The notes beneath the pieces are model-generated. The model was not told where the DNA came from, made no database searches, and saw only the letters and a program-made list of their open reading frames with translations. 64,000 nucleotides of DNA from Sphingorhabdus wooponensis (GTDB taxonomy: Bacteria > Pseudomonadota > Alphaproteobacteria > Sphingomonadales > Sphingomonadaceae). Location: NCBI RefSeq assembly GCF_003933235.1, contig NZ_RWJI01000001.1, positions 1,494,001 through 1,558,000 of the forward strand. Reading direction: 5' to 3'. Shown here in pieces: positions 7,752-17,253 of this stretch. The translations under genes were made by a program, and so were the position numbers. Position 1 is the stretch's first letter, and every line of letters starts with the position of its first letter.

Positions 7752-10700
7752 TTGCGGATAAAGAAGCTGAAACTTGTCGGCTTCAAAAGCTTTGTCGAGC
7801 CCGCTGAACTCCGGATCGAAAGCGGGCTAACCGGTATTGTCGGGCCAAATGGCTGCGGCAAATCCAACCTGTTGGAGGCCATCCGTTGGGTGATGGGCGA
7901 AAGCAGCGCAAAATCAATGCGCGGCGCGGGCATGGAAGATGTGATCTTCGCCGGAACCGCGTCCCGCCCGCCGCGCGATTTTGCCGAAGTCACAATATTG
8001 GCCGAACGCAGCGATGATAGCGCCGACAGTGACAGTGGCGACGAATTAGAAGTCACCCGCCGGATCGAACGGGGTGCGGGTTCCGCGTATCGGTCCAATG
8101 GCCGCGATGTGCGCGCGAAAGACGTTGCGCTTATCTTCGCCGATGCCGCAACGGGCGCGCATTCCCCTGCCTTGGTCAGCCAAGGCCGCATTGGCGCCAT
8201 CATCTCCGCCAAGCCGCAAGAACGCCGACAGATGCTGGAGGAAGCGGCTGGCATCTCCGGCCTGCACGTCCGCCGCAAAGATGCCGAACAGAAACTGCGC
8301 GCCGCCGAAAGCAATTTGGTGCGATTGGCCACGATCCTTGCCGATATGGAGGCACGCGCCAGCCAGTTGCGCCGCCAAGCCAAGCAGGCCGAACGCTATC
8401 GCACGCTGACCAAAGACATTTTACAAGCAGAAGCCCGATTAATTTTTGTCCGCTGGCGTGAGGCGAAGGCTGCGGCCGATGTCGCACGCGCCGAGGCCAA
8501 TATAGCGGCAAAAGCCGTTGAGGACGCTGCCGTTGCGCAACGCGTCCTCACCGAAAAGCAACAAGAGGCGGTGCGCCAGCTTGCCGATGCGCGGGCCGTG
8601 GCCATGGCGGCGCGCGATGCGGCCAGTGATGTGTCGAACAAGCTCGTGCAACTGACGGGCGAATATGAACGGATTATTCAGCGTGAATCCGACCTCGCGG
8701 CGCAAGCGGCACGCATGGCCGATGATGGTGCGCGCGAAGGCAAGCTCACGCATGACGCAGCCGATGCGCTAGCCCGGTTGCAGGCGGAAAGCGTCAAGCT
8801 CGCCGACCAGATTAAAGCGCAAGAGGAAGAGCGCCCTGCCCTTCTGCGCACCGCGGAAAATGCCGAACGGCAAGCGCGCGAAAGCGAAATTGCCTTAGCC
8901 AATGCATCCGCCGAGCAAGCGCGCGCAGACGCCGAATTGCGCGTGGCCGATGCCGCGCTGGCGGCAGCGACAACGCGTGCAGGACGCGCTGAACAGGTCT
9001 GTGCTCGCATTGCCAGTGAACAAGACGCATTGGGGTATGAAGCGGAATATGTGTCGGCCAAAAACCAAGCCGATGCGGATGTCCAAAAGCTGCAAACACA
9101 ATTGCAAGCGGACAGCAACGCGCATGAAGCCGCAGAAGCGGAGCGTGCCGCGCTAATCTCCGCCCGCGATGCCGCCCAAGTCGCCATCGCCAGTGCCAAG
9201 GCCGAACTCGCCGCATTGTTAACCGAGCAAAACGCGCTGCAGCGTTCCTTGACCAAGGGCCAAGGCAATAAAGCCATCGACCGTATTTCGGTGAAGCCCG
9301 GTTATGAACGCGCGTTGGCCGCTGCACTGGGCGATGACGCGGACGCCAGCATTGGCGGCGAAACCGGACGCCGCTGGCTTGGCGGGACGGCCGCGCTGGG
9401 CAAGGCCGCCGACACCGCCCTGATCCATTTTGTCGATGCCCCGCCCGAGCTTGCGGCGCGATTGTCTATGGTGCGTGTGGCCGAAACCGATGATGGCCAA
9501 GCCCTCACCCCCGGCGAACGTCTGGTGACCTTAGCGGGCAGATTGCGCCGCTGGGACGGCTTTGCCACCGATGGCGATGGCGCGACGATTGCCGAACAAT
9601 TGGTCCGCGCCAACCGCTTGGCCGAATTGAATGCGCTCATCGCGCCCGCGCAAGCCGCGCTCGATGCACAAGCGCAAAGCCTGTTGCAGATGACAGATAA
9701 AATCGACAAGGCGCAGGACGCAGTCCGCACGGCAGCCGCAGCGCGTGTGGCAACCGAAGGCCAATTGCGCCACGCCCTGCGCGCGGTCGATCAAGCTGAA
9801 GACGCGTGGACGCACCTAAAATCTGCGAAGGCCGCACTTGGAGACCGAATGGCCGCAGCCGCGCAGGATTTGGCCGAAGCGCAAGCGGAACGCACAGCGG
9901 CCGAGACGGCACGCAACGCCCTGCCCGACGGGTCGCATCATGCGGACCTCGTCCAAAACCTCACAGACGCGCATGAGGCAACGCGCGATCTGTTGGCGCG
10001 TAATCAGGCGGACCTGTCGGCGCTCGAACAACGCATAGCGCAAAGCCGCGAGCGCCGCGCCGTGGCGATGGCCGAAATTCGCAGTTGGCAGGAACGCGCA
10101 GGCGAAGCCGAACGCCGGATCGCCGAGATGAACAAACGCAGCGCCGACATAGCGACCGAGCAGGAAGCGATGGCGGGAAGGCCGGAAATATTGGCCCGTG
10201 ACATAGCCAATTTGCGTGCGGACAAAGAGCAATTGGCCGAGAAGCTTGCTGGCCTGCAAACCGCTGAAACAGCGCATGAAACAACGCTGCGCGCGCTGGA
10301 AAGCGAATTGTCGGCGGCGGCCGAACAGCTTTCTGTAGCCCGCGAAGCCCGCGCAGGCGCCGAAGCCCGCGCCGAAAATCAGGAGCATCGCCGCATCGAA
10401 ATGGGCCGCATTTCGGGGGAACGCTTCGAATGTCCACCCCCCGTACTGCCGGAAAAACTGGGCTTTGACGAAGATGCGATGGACGATGCAGGCGTGGAAT
10501 CGAGCCGCCTCGACCGCCTACAAAACGAACGCGAGCGTATTGGCCCCGTCAACTTGATCGCCGCCGACGAACTGGCCGAACTGGAATCGCAGCAAGGCAG
10601 TGGCCTTGCCGAAAGCGAAGAGCTCACCCTTGCCATCAACCGCTTGCGCGGATCTATCGGCAGCCTGAACCGCGAAGGCCGCGCGCGGTTGCTCACCGCA

Positions 10701-11165
10701 TTTGAGGCGGTAGACGGCCACTTCCGCCGCTTGTTTTCAACCTTGTTCAATGGCGGACAAGCGCATCTGGCGTTGATTGACAGCGATGATCCGTTGGAGG
10801 CTGGCCTTGAAATTTTCGCGCAACCACCGGGAAAAAAGTTGCAATCGCTCACCTTGCTATCGGGCGGTGAACAAGCGCTGACGGCGGTCGCGCTGATTTT
10901 CGGATTGTTCCTGACCAACCCCGCGCCAATTTGCGTGCTCGACGAAGTCGACGCGCCGTTGGACGACGCCAATATCGAACGCTTCTGCGACTTGCTCGAC
11001 GCCATGACGCAGGAGACCGAGACGCGTTACCTCATCGTCACCCACAATGCCGTGACGATGAGCCGGATGCACCGTTTGTTTGGTGTGACTATGGTCGAAC
11101 AAGGCATCAGCCGACTGGTATCGGTTGACCTTGGGGGCGCAGAGCAATTACTGGCCGCAGAATGA
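7752..11165 (+). CDS. smc: Chromosome segregation ATPase SMC
   Basis: Condensin subunit of 1137 residues. The order is N-terminal head with Walker A (GPNGCGKSN, residues about 31-39), a long coiled coil rich in Ala/Glu/Arg, a hinge around residues 500-620 (near KGQGNKAIDRISVKPGYERALAAALGD in part), a second coiled coil, and a C-terminal head with the ABC signature LLSGGEQALTA and Walker B VLDEVDAPLDD. Translation must begin at TTG 7752: MRIKKLKLVGFKSF is the canonical SMC start and no ATG fits. The last codons overlap the next gene as ATGA. ScpA/ScpB genes are not in this window. Confidence 0.96.
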   Translation: MRIKKLKLVGFKSFVEPAELRIESGLTGIVGPNGCGKSNLLEAIRWVMGESSAKSMRGAGMEDVIFAGTASRPPRDFAEVTILAERSDDSADSDSGDELEVTRRIERGAGSAYRSNGRDVRAKDVALIFADAATGAHSPALVSQGRIGAIISAKPQERRQMLEEAAGISGLHVRRKDAEQKLRAAESNLVRLATILADMEARASQLRRQAKQAERYRTLTKDILQAEARLIFVRWREAKAAADVARAEANIAAKAVEDAAVAQRVLTEKQQEAVRQLADARAVAMAARDAASDVSNKLVQLTGEYERIIQRESDLAAQAARMADDGAREGKLTHDAADALARLQAESVKLADQIKAQEEERPALLRTAENAERQARESEIALANASAEQARADAELRVADAALAAATTRAGRAEQVCARIASEQDALGYEAEYVSAKNQADADVQKLQTQLQADSNAHEAAEAERAALISARDAAQVAIASAKAELAALLTEQNALQRSLTKGQGNKAIDRISVKPGYERALAAALGDDADASIGGETGRRWLGGTAALGKAADTALIHFVDAPPELAARLSMVRVAETDDGQALTPGERLVTLAGRLRRWDGFATDGDGATIAEQLVRANRLAELNALIAPAQAALDAQAQSLLQMTDKIDKAQDAVRTAAAARVATEGQLRHALRAVDQAEDAWTHLKSAKAALGDRMAAAAQDLAEAQAERTAAETARNALPDGSHHADLVQNLTDAHEATRDLLARNQADLSALEQRIAQSRERRAVAMAEIRSWQERAGEAERRIAEMNKRSADIATEQEAMAGRPEILARDIANLRADKEQLAEKLAGLQTAETAHETTLRALESELSAAAEQLSVAREARAGAEARAENQEHRRIEMGRISGERFECPPPVLPEKLGFDEDAMDDAGVESSRLDRLQNERERIGPVNLIAADELAELESQQGSGLAESEELTLAINRLRGSIGSLNREGRARLLTAFEAVDGHFRRLFSTLFNGGQAHLALIDSDDPLEAGLEIFAQPPGKKLQSLTLLSGGEQALTAVALIFGLFLTNPAPICVLDEVDAPLDDANIERFCDLLDAMTQETETRYLIVTHNAVTMSRMHRLFGVTMVEQGISRLVSVDLGGAEQLLAAE

Positions 11166-12031
11166 CTTTGCATGGGCCCATCACCAACAGCTTTATCTCG
11201 CAACGCCTTCGGCTGAATTATGTCGACTGGGGCAACCCCGATGCGCCGCCATTGCTCTTGGTCCATGGCGGCCGCGATCATGCGCGCAGCTGGGATTGGG
11301 TGGCCGAGGAATTGCGCCATGACTGGCATATCATTGCACCCGATTTAAGGGGTCATGGCGACAGCGCCTGGTCGCCCGATGGCAATTACGAAATGTCTGC
11401 ATTCGTGTACGACCTGGCGCAGTTGATTCATCAACTCAACCTGGCCCCGGTCAGCATCATTGCGCATTCGATGGGCGGCAATATCGCGACCCGCTATGCC
11501 GGCCTCTTTCCTGAAAATGTCCGCAAAATGGTGAACATCGAAGGATTAGGACTGTCGCCAAAGATGCAGGCCGAACGTGATGCCATCGGCATTCAAAACC
11601 GTTTCCGCCAGTGGATCGAGGACAAGCGCAACGCCGCCGGTCGCACGCCCAAGCGCTACCCCAATATCGAAGCCGCCTATGAACGGATGAAAACCGAAAA
11701 CAGCTATCTAACCGACGAACAAGCACGCCACCTGACGGTGCACGGCATTAGCCGCAACGAGGATGGCAGCTGGAGCTGGAAGTTCGACAATTACCTGAAC
11801 ATCTGGGCTATTTTCGATATGCCGCGTGAGGATTTATTGGCCATTTGGCAATCCATCACCTGCCCGATGTTAATGATGTATGGCGCCAATAGCTGGGCCT
11901 CCAACCCCGAAAAAGACGGCCGCATCACGCATTTCCCGACGGCCAAGGTCATCGAATATGAAAATGCCGGCCATTGGTTGCACCATGACCAGTTCGACCG
12001 CTTCATGGCTGACGTGCGGGCGTTTCTGTAG
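11162..12031 (+). CDS. Alpha/beta-fold hydrolase
   Basis: A 289-residue cytosolic hydrolase. The oxyanion-hole HG is in LLLVHGGRDHARSWDW, the nucleophile elbow is Ser in AHSMGGN, and the late His is in NAGHWLHHDQ. This set matches the epoxide-hydrolase/haloalkane-dehalogenase-like group, but the substrate cannot be told. It overlaps smc by 4 bases (ATGA), so it is probably translated from the smc transcript. Its stop is TAG, in which TA is the target dinucleotide and G the first base of an inserted repeat element; the uninterrupted site would have given TAA, so the protein itself is unchanged by the insertion. Confidence 0.88.
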   Translation: MTLHGPITNSFISQRLRLNYVDWGNPDAPPLLLVHGGRDHARSWDWVAEELRHDWHIIAPDLRGHGDSAWSPDGNYEMSAFVYDLAQLIHQLNLAPVSIIAHSMGGNIATRYAGLFPENVRKMVNIEGLGLSPKMQAERDAIGIQNRFRQWIEDKRNAAGRTPKRYPNIEAAYERMKTENSYLTDEQARHLTVHGISRNEDGSWSWKFDNYLNIWAIFDMPREDLLAIWQSITCPMLMMYGANSWASNPEKDGRITHFPTAKVIEYENAGHWLHHDQFDRFMADVRAFL

Positions 12032-12294
12032 GGTCAGGACCACTTAGATTCACCTTCGAGGCGTCAAAATGGCAAAGATATCGCAAGGAAAATGTCCGCC
12101 GCAGGCAGTTATTCTGCCTGCAAGGGCATTTTGTTTCGAGATCGAAGCCATTTTGGCGTCCTTCGGATTTGACCCATATTGTCCATTGCCACGTTGGCAA
12201 GCTTGGACTTAGAACCACTAAGTCCCGCGCTTGCCGCCTTGCACTGAACAAAATGACCTCAAACCGCGAAGATGAATCTAAATGGTCCTGACCC
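12031..12294. mobile_element. MITE-like element, 264 bp, with 24-bp inverted ends and TA target duplication
   Basis: The two ends are inverted repeats: 12031-12054 (GGGTCAGGACCA...) and 12271-12294 match at 22 of 24 positions. Both sides are flanked by TA (ctgTA before, TAacc after), the 2-bp duplication expected of Tc1/mariner-IS630-type transposition. Inside are perfect hairpins: GCAGGCAG/CTGCCTGC with a 5-nt loop (12101-12121) and GGACTTAG/CTAAGTCC with a 5-nt loop (12205-12225), the second extended by GGCAAGC/GCTTGCC (12196-12235). An imperfect longer-range pair lies at 12060-12073 and 12148-12161. No transposase is encoded. It separates two convergent genes and could terminate both. Confidence 0.8.
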
Positions 12295-13862
12295 TAACCA
12301 ATCATTGCGCGTAAATTGGCGATTGTGTCCGCCTCATCCGCTGGCTTGTCACGGCGCAGGCGAGAGATACGCGGGAAACGCATCGCAATGCCGGATTTAT
12401 GCCGTTTGGATTCGTGCACGGCGTCAAACGCAACCTCCAGCACCAAAGATTTTTCCACCTCGCGCACGGGGCCGAAACGCGCGACCGTGTTATCGCGGAC
12501 AAAGCGGTCGAGCCATTTCAACTCCGCATCGCTAAACCCCGAATAGGCCTTGCCCACAGGCAATAAGGCGCCATCGGGCGTCCAGCAGCCAAAGGTGTAA
12601 TCCGAATAATAAGATGAGCGTTTTCCGCTACCGCGCTGTGCATACATCATCACGCAATCGGCCACGAGCGGTTCGCGTTTCCATTTGTACCAAAGGCCAA
12701 CTTTGCGCCCCGCCAGATAAGGGGCATCGCGCCGCTTCAGCATGACGCCTTCAATCGCGGCCTCACGCGCCGCTGCGCGTATTTCCGCAAGATGGTCAAA
12801 GTCGCGCGCCTCGATAATCGCGGACAGGTCAAACCGCACAGTATCAAGTTGCGCCGCGAACCGCTCCAGCCGTTCCCGCCGCGCGTTCCAAGGCTGGCTG
12901 CGCAAATCCTCCGCCCCGTCGAACAATATGTCGTATAGGCGCACGAACACCGGATATTCCGCCTGCATCGCCGCGGTCACATTTTTCCGGCCTAGCCGCT
13001 GTTGCAGTGCATTGAAGCTCGCGGCCTCCCCGCCTTGCACATCGCCGCGCACCAATAATTCCCCATCCACCACACCAATGCCGTTGAAGGCAGCGGCGAT
13101 TTCCGGAAAGGCTCCGGTCACTTCATCACCACCGCGGCTGAACAGCCGCGTTTCCCCGCCTGTGGATGCAATCTGGATACGGATACCATCCCATTTCCAT
13201 TCGGCGGCATATGCGTCGAGATCGACAATGCCATCCTCCAACGGATGCGCCAACATGAAGGGCCGGAAAAACGCGCTGTCGGCGGGGTCGGGGCGCTCGG
13301 ACTTGCCCTCACCCCAGGCAAATAATGCGGCATAAGGCGGGCTAAGTGCGTGCCAGACCTCTTCAACGTCATCGACAGAAACGCCAAAGGCTTGCCCAAA
13401 GGCGGTTTTGGCCAGCCGCGCCGATATACCAACGCGCATCCCGCCGGTTGCCAGTTTCAGCAACGCATAACGGCCATTGGCATCCAGCCGGTCCATCAGT
13501 TCCGCCAGAACATTTGGCGCGCGCGCACGGCTTGTGCTGTTGAGCAGGTCGATGACCTCCGACACTGTTGGTGCCACGGCATCCGCGCTGACCTCTGGCC
13601 ACATCAGCGCGACAGTTTCCGCTGTGTCGCCAACATAATCGCGGCTCATACGGAACAGCATCGGGTCAAAACGTTCCTCGGCCATCGCACGTATCGCGGC
13701 AGCTTTGACCGTTGCTATGCTGAGCGTGCCCGCCAGCGCCGCCAATGCCCAGCCACGATCGGGGTCGGGTGTAGAGCGCAGATAATCGGCAATGAGTCGG
13801 ACCTTATGATCGCGCGAGCGCGTGTAAATCAGCCCATCGATAAGTGCGGAGAAAGCCTGCAT
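12294..13862 (-). CDS. ATP-dependent DNA ligase of the ligase/exonuclease repair cluster
   Basis: Single-strand-break joining enzyme of 522 residues. The N-terminal half is the DNA-binding domain; the nucleotidyl transferase motif I is KWDGIR near residue 222 (adenylated Lys); motif III/IV region reads VVDGELLVRGD; motif V is LWYKWKRE. The C-terminal OB domain follows. There is no polymerase/primase domain and no Ku gene nearby, so this is not a LigD end-joining system. It is translated with the exonuclease gene through a TGATG overlap. The TAG stop is completed by the inserted MITE; without it the frame would have run on into the convergent hydrolase gene. Confidence 0.92.
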   Translation of the reverse strand: MQAFSALIDGLIYTRSRDHKVRLIADYLRSTPDPDRGWALAALAGTLSIATVKAAAIRAMAEERFDPMLFRMSRDYVGDTAETVALMWPEVSADAVAPTVSEVIDLLNSTSRARAPNVLAELMDRLDANGRYALLKLATGGMRVGISARLAKTAFGQAFGVSVDDVEEVWHALSPPYAALFAWGEGKSERPDPADSAFFRPFMLAHPLEDGIVDLDAYAAEWKWDGIRIQIASTGGETRLFSRGGDEVTGAFPEIAAAFNGIGVVDGELLVRGDVQGGEAASFNALQQRLGRKNVTAAMQAEYPVFVRLYDILFDGAEDLRSQPWNARRERLERFAAQLDTVRFDLSAIIEARDFDHLAEIRAAAREAAIEGVMLKRRDAPYLAGRKVGLWYKWKREPLVADCVMMYAQRGSGKRSSYYSDYTFGCWTPDGALLPVGKAYSGFSDAELKWLDRFVRDNTVARFGPVREVEKSLVLEVAFDAVHESKRHKSGIAMRFPRISRLRRDKPADEADTIANLRAMIG

Positions 13863-14800
13863 CAGCCTTCATCCTCTTCTTCACGGCCAACCAGATCAAG
13901 CGCGCGCGCCTTCAATTGGTGCAGCTCGCACCAGCGGCCAAGCGCATCGGTTCGGCCATGGGTAATCCATGTCTCGCTGGGCCGAAGCTCCAACAAAGTT
14001 TCGGTCAACTCGGTCCAATCGGCATGGTCGGAAATAACCAAAGGCAGTTCCACATTACGCTGCCGCGCGCGTTGCCGCACCCGCATCCATCCCGATGCCA
14101 TGGCGGTTATCGGGTCGGGCAGACGTTGGGCCCAACGGTCATTCAGGGCCGATGGCGGCGCAATGACAATCGCGCCTTTCATTTCTGCTTTGGCCAGTCC
14201 CGTTGCCACTATGAGCTCGCCCAAAGGCACATCATGCGCCGCATAGAGATCGCACATTTTCTGCATTGCGCCGTGGATATAAATAGGCGCATCATAGCCC
14301 GCACGCCGCAGTTCCGCGATGACGCGCTGCGCCTTGCCGAGCGCATAGGCCCCTATCAATATGCACCCTTCCTTTTGCGCGGCGCGGGCGGCGAGCAATT
14401 TGGCAATCTCATCCTCAATCGGCGGGTGGGTGAACACAGGCAAGCCAAAGGTCGCCTCGGTAATCAGCACATCGCAATCGACAGGTTCAAAGGGCGCGCA
14501 GGTCGGGTCAAACCGCCGTTTATAATCGCCTGTCACCACCACCCGCTCGCCTGCATGTTCCAGCAGAATTTGTGCAGAACCCAATACATGCCCAGCAGGG
14601 TGAAAGCTTATCTTCACCCCATTTGCTTCAAACCCGTCGCCATAAGGCATGGGCGTGCCCATTTCGGTGCCATAACGCAGCGCCATGATCGCCAGCGTCT
14701 CTGGCGTTGCCCAGACCGCTCCATGCCCACTGCGCGCATGGTCGGCATGGCCATGTGTCACCAACGCGCGTTCGGCGGGGCGCGACGGGTCAATCCACAT
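13862..14800 (-). CDS. Ligase-associated DNA exonuclease (metallo-beta-lactamase/beta-CASP fold)
   Basis: Predicted metal-dependent DNA exonuclease. The metal-binding THGHADHAR motif is near the N-terminus, followed by HPAGHVLGSAQ, VTGDYKRR and, late, SDHADWTEL and WITHGRTDALGRW. Its coupling to the ligase (TGATG) is the standard arrangement. The ATG at 14800 gives 312 residues but cuts into conserved sequence: the same frame upstream still reads like the family N-terminus (HWIEPHAHGIYVKPAD), reaching a TAG at 14885-14887 with no ATG, GTG or TTG between. A start at ATT 14869, or a start-codon lesion, is therefore possible. Confidence 0.82.
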   Translation of the reverse strand: MWIDPSRPAERALVTHGHADHARSGHGAVWATPETLAIMALRYGTEMGTPMPYGDGFEANGVKISFHPAGHVLGSAQILLEHAGERVVVTGDYKRRFDPTCAPFEPVDCDVLITEATFGLPVFTHPPIEDEIAKLLAARAAQKEGCILIGAYALGKAQRVIAELRRAGYDAPIYIHGAMQKMCDLYAAHDVPLGELIVATGLAKAEMKGAIVIAPPSALNDRWAQRLPDPITAMASGWMRVRQRARQRNVELPLVISDHADWTELTETLLELRPSETWITHGRTDALGRWCELHQLKARALDLVGREEEDEG

Positions 14801-14987
14801 ATCGGCTGGCTTGACATAAATGCCATGCGCATGTGGCTCTATCCAATGTTGGGCGGCGGTTCGGGAAATAGCGAATGTCCTTTTCTACTGCCGGATATGG
14901 GACGCGGCAGTGCCGATGTAAACCAATGGCCTCTGCAAAGGTTCGGCAGACGAAAGATGATTATCAGCGTCAACCCTCGAACATGTC

Positions 14988-17162
14988 TCAAACCGCTGAA
15001 GCGTAAAACAGCAAGCAGGTTTCGGGAAATGCGTGCGGCAATTGCAACCCATGATGCATCAATGCCGCGCCGCTGAATATTGCCCCCTCTCCGATCAGGT
15101 TCAGCGTCTCTATCGCCGACGGTCCTTTCACCGCCTGCCAATTGCTTGGCCATATAAGCTGGAGCCGATATGCGCGCTCGGGGTCCAGACCGTCGAACTT
15201 CAAACGCCCCGGCAAAACCTTTGCATCACTGGCGACATAAGCGACCGAATATAATGCTTCGGATTTATCACGCGCGACTGCGCCTTTGGCGATCAACTGT
15301 GGCGCGCTGTTCAAACGATAAAAATCACCATCATGCAGCAACGCACGGTGTTTTTTATGCAAATCTATCGCTTTTTTAAGCACATCAAGGTCCGCCGCCC
15401 GCTCGGTCAGCAAATTCAGCTCAAGCCCCATATGCCCCATAAATACCGATGCCGCGCGCATTTCCATCGACAGCCGCCGTCCCGTCACATGACATTTTGC
15501 GGGACCTACATGACAACCTAACACTTCGAGAGGCAGGGAAAAGCTTGCCCCGCGTTGGATTACTTGGCGGTCTAGCGCGTCATTGCTGTCGGATGTCCAA
15601 ACACGGTCGCTATGCGCCAAAACGCCCATATCGGCGCGCGCACCGCCGGAGGAACAGCTTTCAATTTCCACATGCGGATGCGCGCTGCGGACGCGGTTTA
15701 GCAAGGCGTAAAGCGCCTGAACTTGGGCAAAAGCGCGCGCTGTGCCATCCTGCCCACCGGGATGGCTGAGGTCACGGTTGTTGTCCCATTTGATGTAGCG
15801 AATGTCATGATCGCGCAGAATCGCATCGATCGCATCGAACAAATAATCGGCGACTTCTGGTCGGCTAATATCCAGCGCAAGCTGCGACCGGAACGGGACG
15901 TTTTCGACCCCTTCCAGGCCCAGTACCCAGTCGGGATGCGCGCGGTACAAGTCGCTGTCGGGGTTAACCATTTCGGGTTCGAACCATAGTCCGAATTCCA
16001 TGCCAAGGCCCGTCACATGCGCGACTAAGGGACCTAGCCCATCGGGATAAACGTCCCGCGATACAGTCCAATCGCCCAGTCCCGCGCGGTCATGGCGGCG
16101 CCCACCAAACCAGCCGTCATCTAAAACAAAGCGCTCTACGCCGATCTCCGCCGCGCGGGTCGCGAGTTCTTTCAGCTTGGCGATATCATGGTCAAAATAG
16201 ACCGCTTCCCACGTATTATAATGCACCGGACGGGGCTTGGCCCGCGTTTCAGGCCGCAGCAATTTTGTCCGCACATGGTCATGAAATTTGCGGCTGAGCG
16301 CACTGAGTCCGGTTGCACTATAGGCCGCGACAATTTCCGGACTCGCATAACTTTCGCCCGGCGCAAGGCGGACTTCGCCGGGCAACAACAACGCGCCAAG
16401 GCTGGCCAACACCCGTCCGTCAGTGAGCGAATCGACGCGTAGGCGGTGGTTGCCGCTGAACGCCAAATGAAATCCATAGACCTCGCCCGCGCTTTCGTTG
16501 GTATCGGCGGCGGCTAGCCAGATAGCAGGGTAGCTGAAATGCGATGTCCGTCCGCTGCGGTTCTCGCGCAGATAGGTTGCTGCATAACGCTGCACCCGTT
16601 CCTGCGTAAACTCCTGCGTCCAACGTCCGGTAAAGCCGATGATATCGGTCATCATGTCCGGTACGGGCAGGCACGCGGTCATCATGTCATTCAGTTCAAG
16701 CGGCGTTGCGCCATAATTGGTCAATGTTGACCGGATACGCAGCACGCCACTGTTGCCATCAAAATCAATCTCATATTCCAAACCAAGTCGTGTGCGTTCG
16801 TCACTGCAAACGACCTTCGCGCCCTGGTCGCGCGGTTCAACCTTGGCGACGGTAAATACACTGCCCCAATCCTTGCCTTCCCTATGCGCGGCAAAACCAT
16901 GAAACATCGGATGGCCAAGCCCTGGCTCCATCGCCAAGGACAAAGGCAAGGATATGTCCGCCACGCCGTGCATCCCCTGCCGTTCGGACAGCCCTTCCAA
17001 CGCGGCACCATCCACGCCCAAGGGTAAGGCTGCGCCCCAATACAGCACCGACAATGGCGCACCCTTGGCGCAGGCCAAAATCAAGCAGCTATCTGGCGCA
17101 TCAAATCGGATATGGCGCAAAATATTCTCTCCCTCGGGCGCAATTATGACAATCGCGCGCAT
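14988..17162 (-). CDS. Alpha-galactosidase, glycoside hydrolase family 36
   Basis: Hydrolyses terminal alpha-galactosides; 724 residues from the chosen start. The N-terminal beta-sandwich is followed by a TIM barrel with WFEPEMVNPDSDLYR, the nucleophile Asp in YIKWDNNRD, and the SCSSGGARADMG/TSDSNDALDRQ region carrying the acid-base Asp, all typical of GH36. No signal peptide is seen, so it should act in the cytoplasm on an imported sugar. The ATG at 17162 has GAAAAGG upstream; the frame is open to 17240. The divergent symporter and glycerol kinase suggest the substrate might release glycerol (inference). Confidence 0.9.
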   Translation of the reverse strand: MRAIVIIAPEGENILRHIRFDAPDSCLILACAKGAPLSVLYWGAALPLGVDGAALEGLSERQGMHGVADISLPLSLAMEPGLGHPMFHGFAAHREGKDWGSVFTVAKVEPRDQGAKVVCSDERTRLGLEYEIDFDGNSGVLRIRSTLTNYGATPLELNDMMTACLPVPDMMTDIIGFTGRWTQEFTQERVQRYAATYLRENRSGRTSHFSYPAIWLAAADTNESAGEVYGFHLAFSGNHRLRVDSLTDGRVLASLGALLLPGEVRLAPGESYASPEIVAAYSATGLSALSRKFHDHVRTKLLRPETRAKPRPVHYNTWEAVYFDHDIAKLKELATRAAEIGVERFVLDDGWFGGRRHDRAGLGDWTVSRDVYPDGLGPLVAHVTGLGMEFGLWFEPEMVNPDSDLYRAHPDWVLGLEGVENVPFRSQLALDISRPEVADYLFDAIDAILRDHDIRYIKWDNNRDLSHPGGQDGTARAFAQVQALYALLNRVRSAHPHVEIESCSSGGARADMGVLAHSDRVWTSDSNDALDRQVIQRGASFSLPLEVLGCHVGPAKCHVTGRRLSMEMRAASVFMGHMGLELNLLTERAADLDVLKKAIDLHKKHRALLHDGDFYRLNSAPQLIAKGAVARDKSEALYSVAYVASDAKVLPGRLKFDGLDPERAYRLQLIWPSNWQAVKGPSAIETLNLIGEGAIFSGAALMHHGLQLPHAFPETCLLFYASAV

Positions 17163-17253
17163 CAGACGCGTTGCCTTTTCAAACACATGCTCTAGTTTCG
17201 CAACCAACAAAAGCGCAGAGCCATCTGACGCGTCAAGCAATGGGGGGGTTGCG

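Noticed and set aside
12003-12251. Open frame of 82 codons on the minus strand over the MITE
   Set aside because: It consists of the repeat and the hydrolase 3' end, has no recognisable domain, and the element shows hairpin rather than coding character.
12294-14869. A LigD/Ku end-joining system
   Set aside because: The ligase has no polymerase/primase domain and no Ku gene is nearby; the exonuclease partner identifies the other ligase-cluster type.
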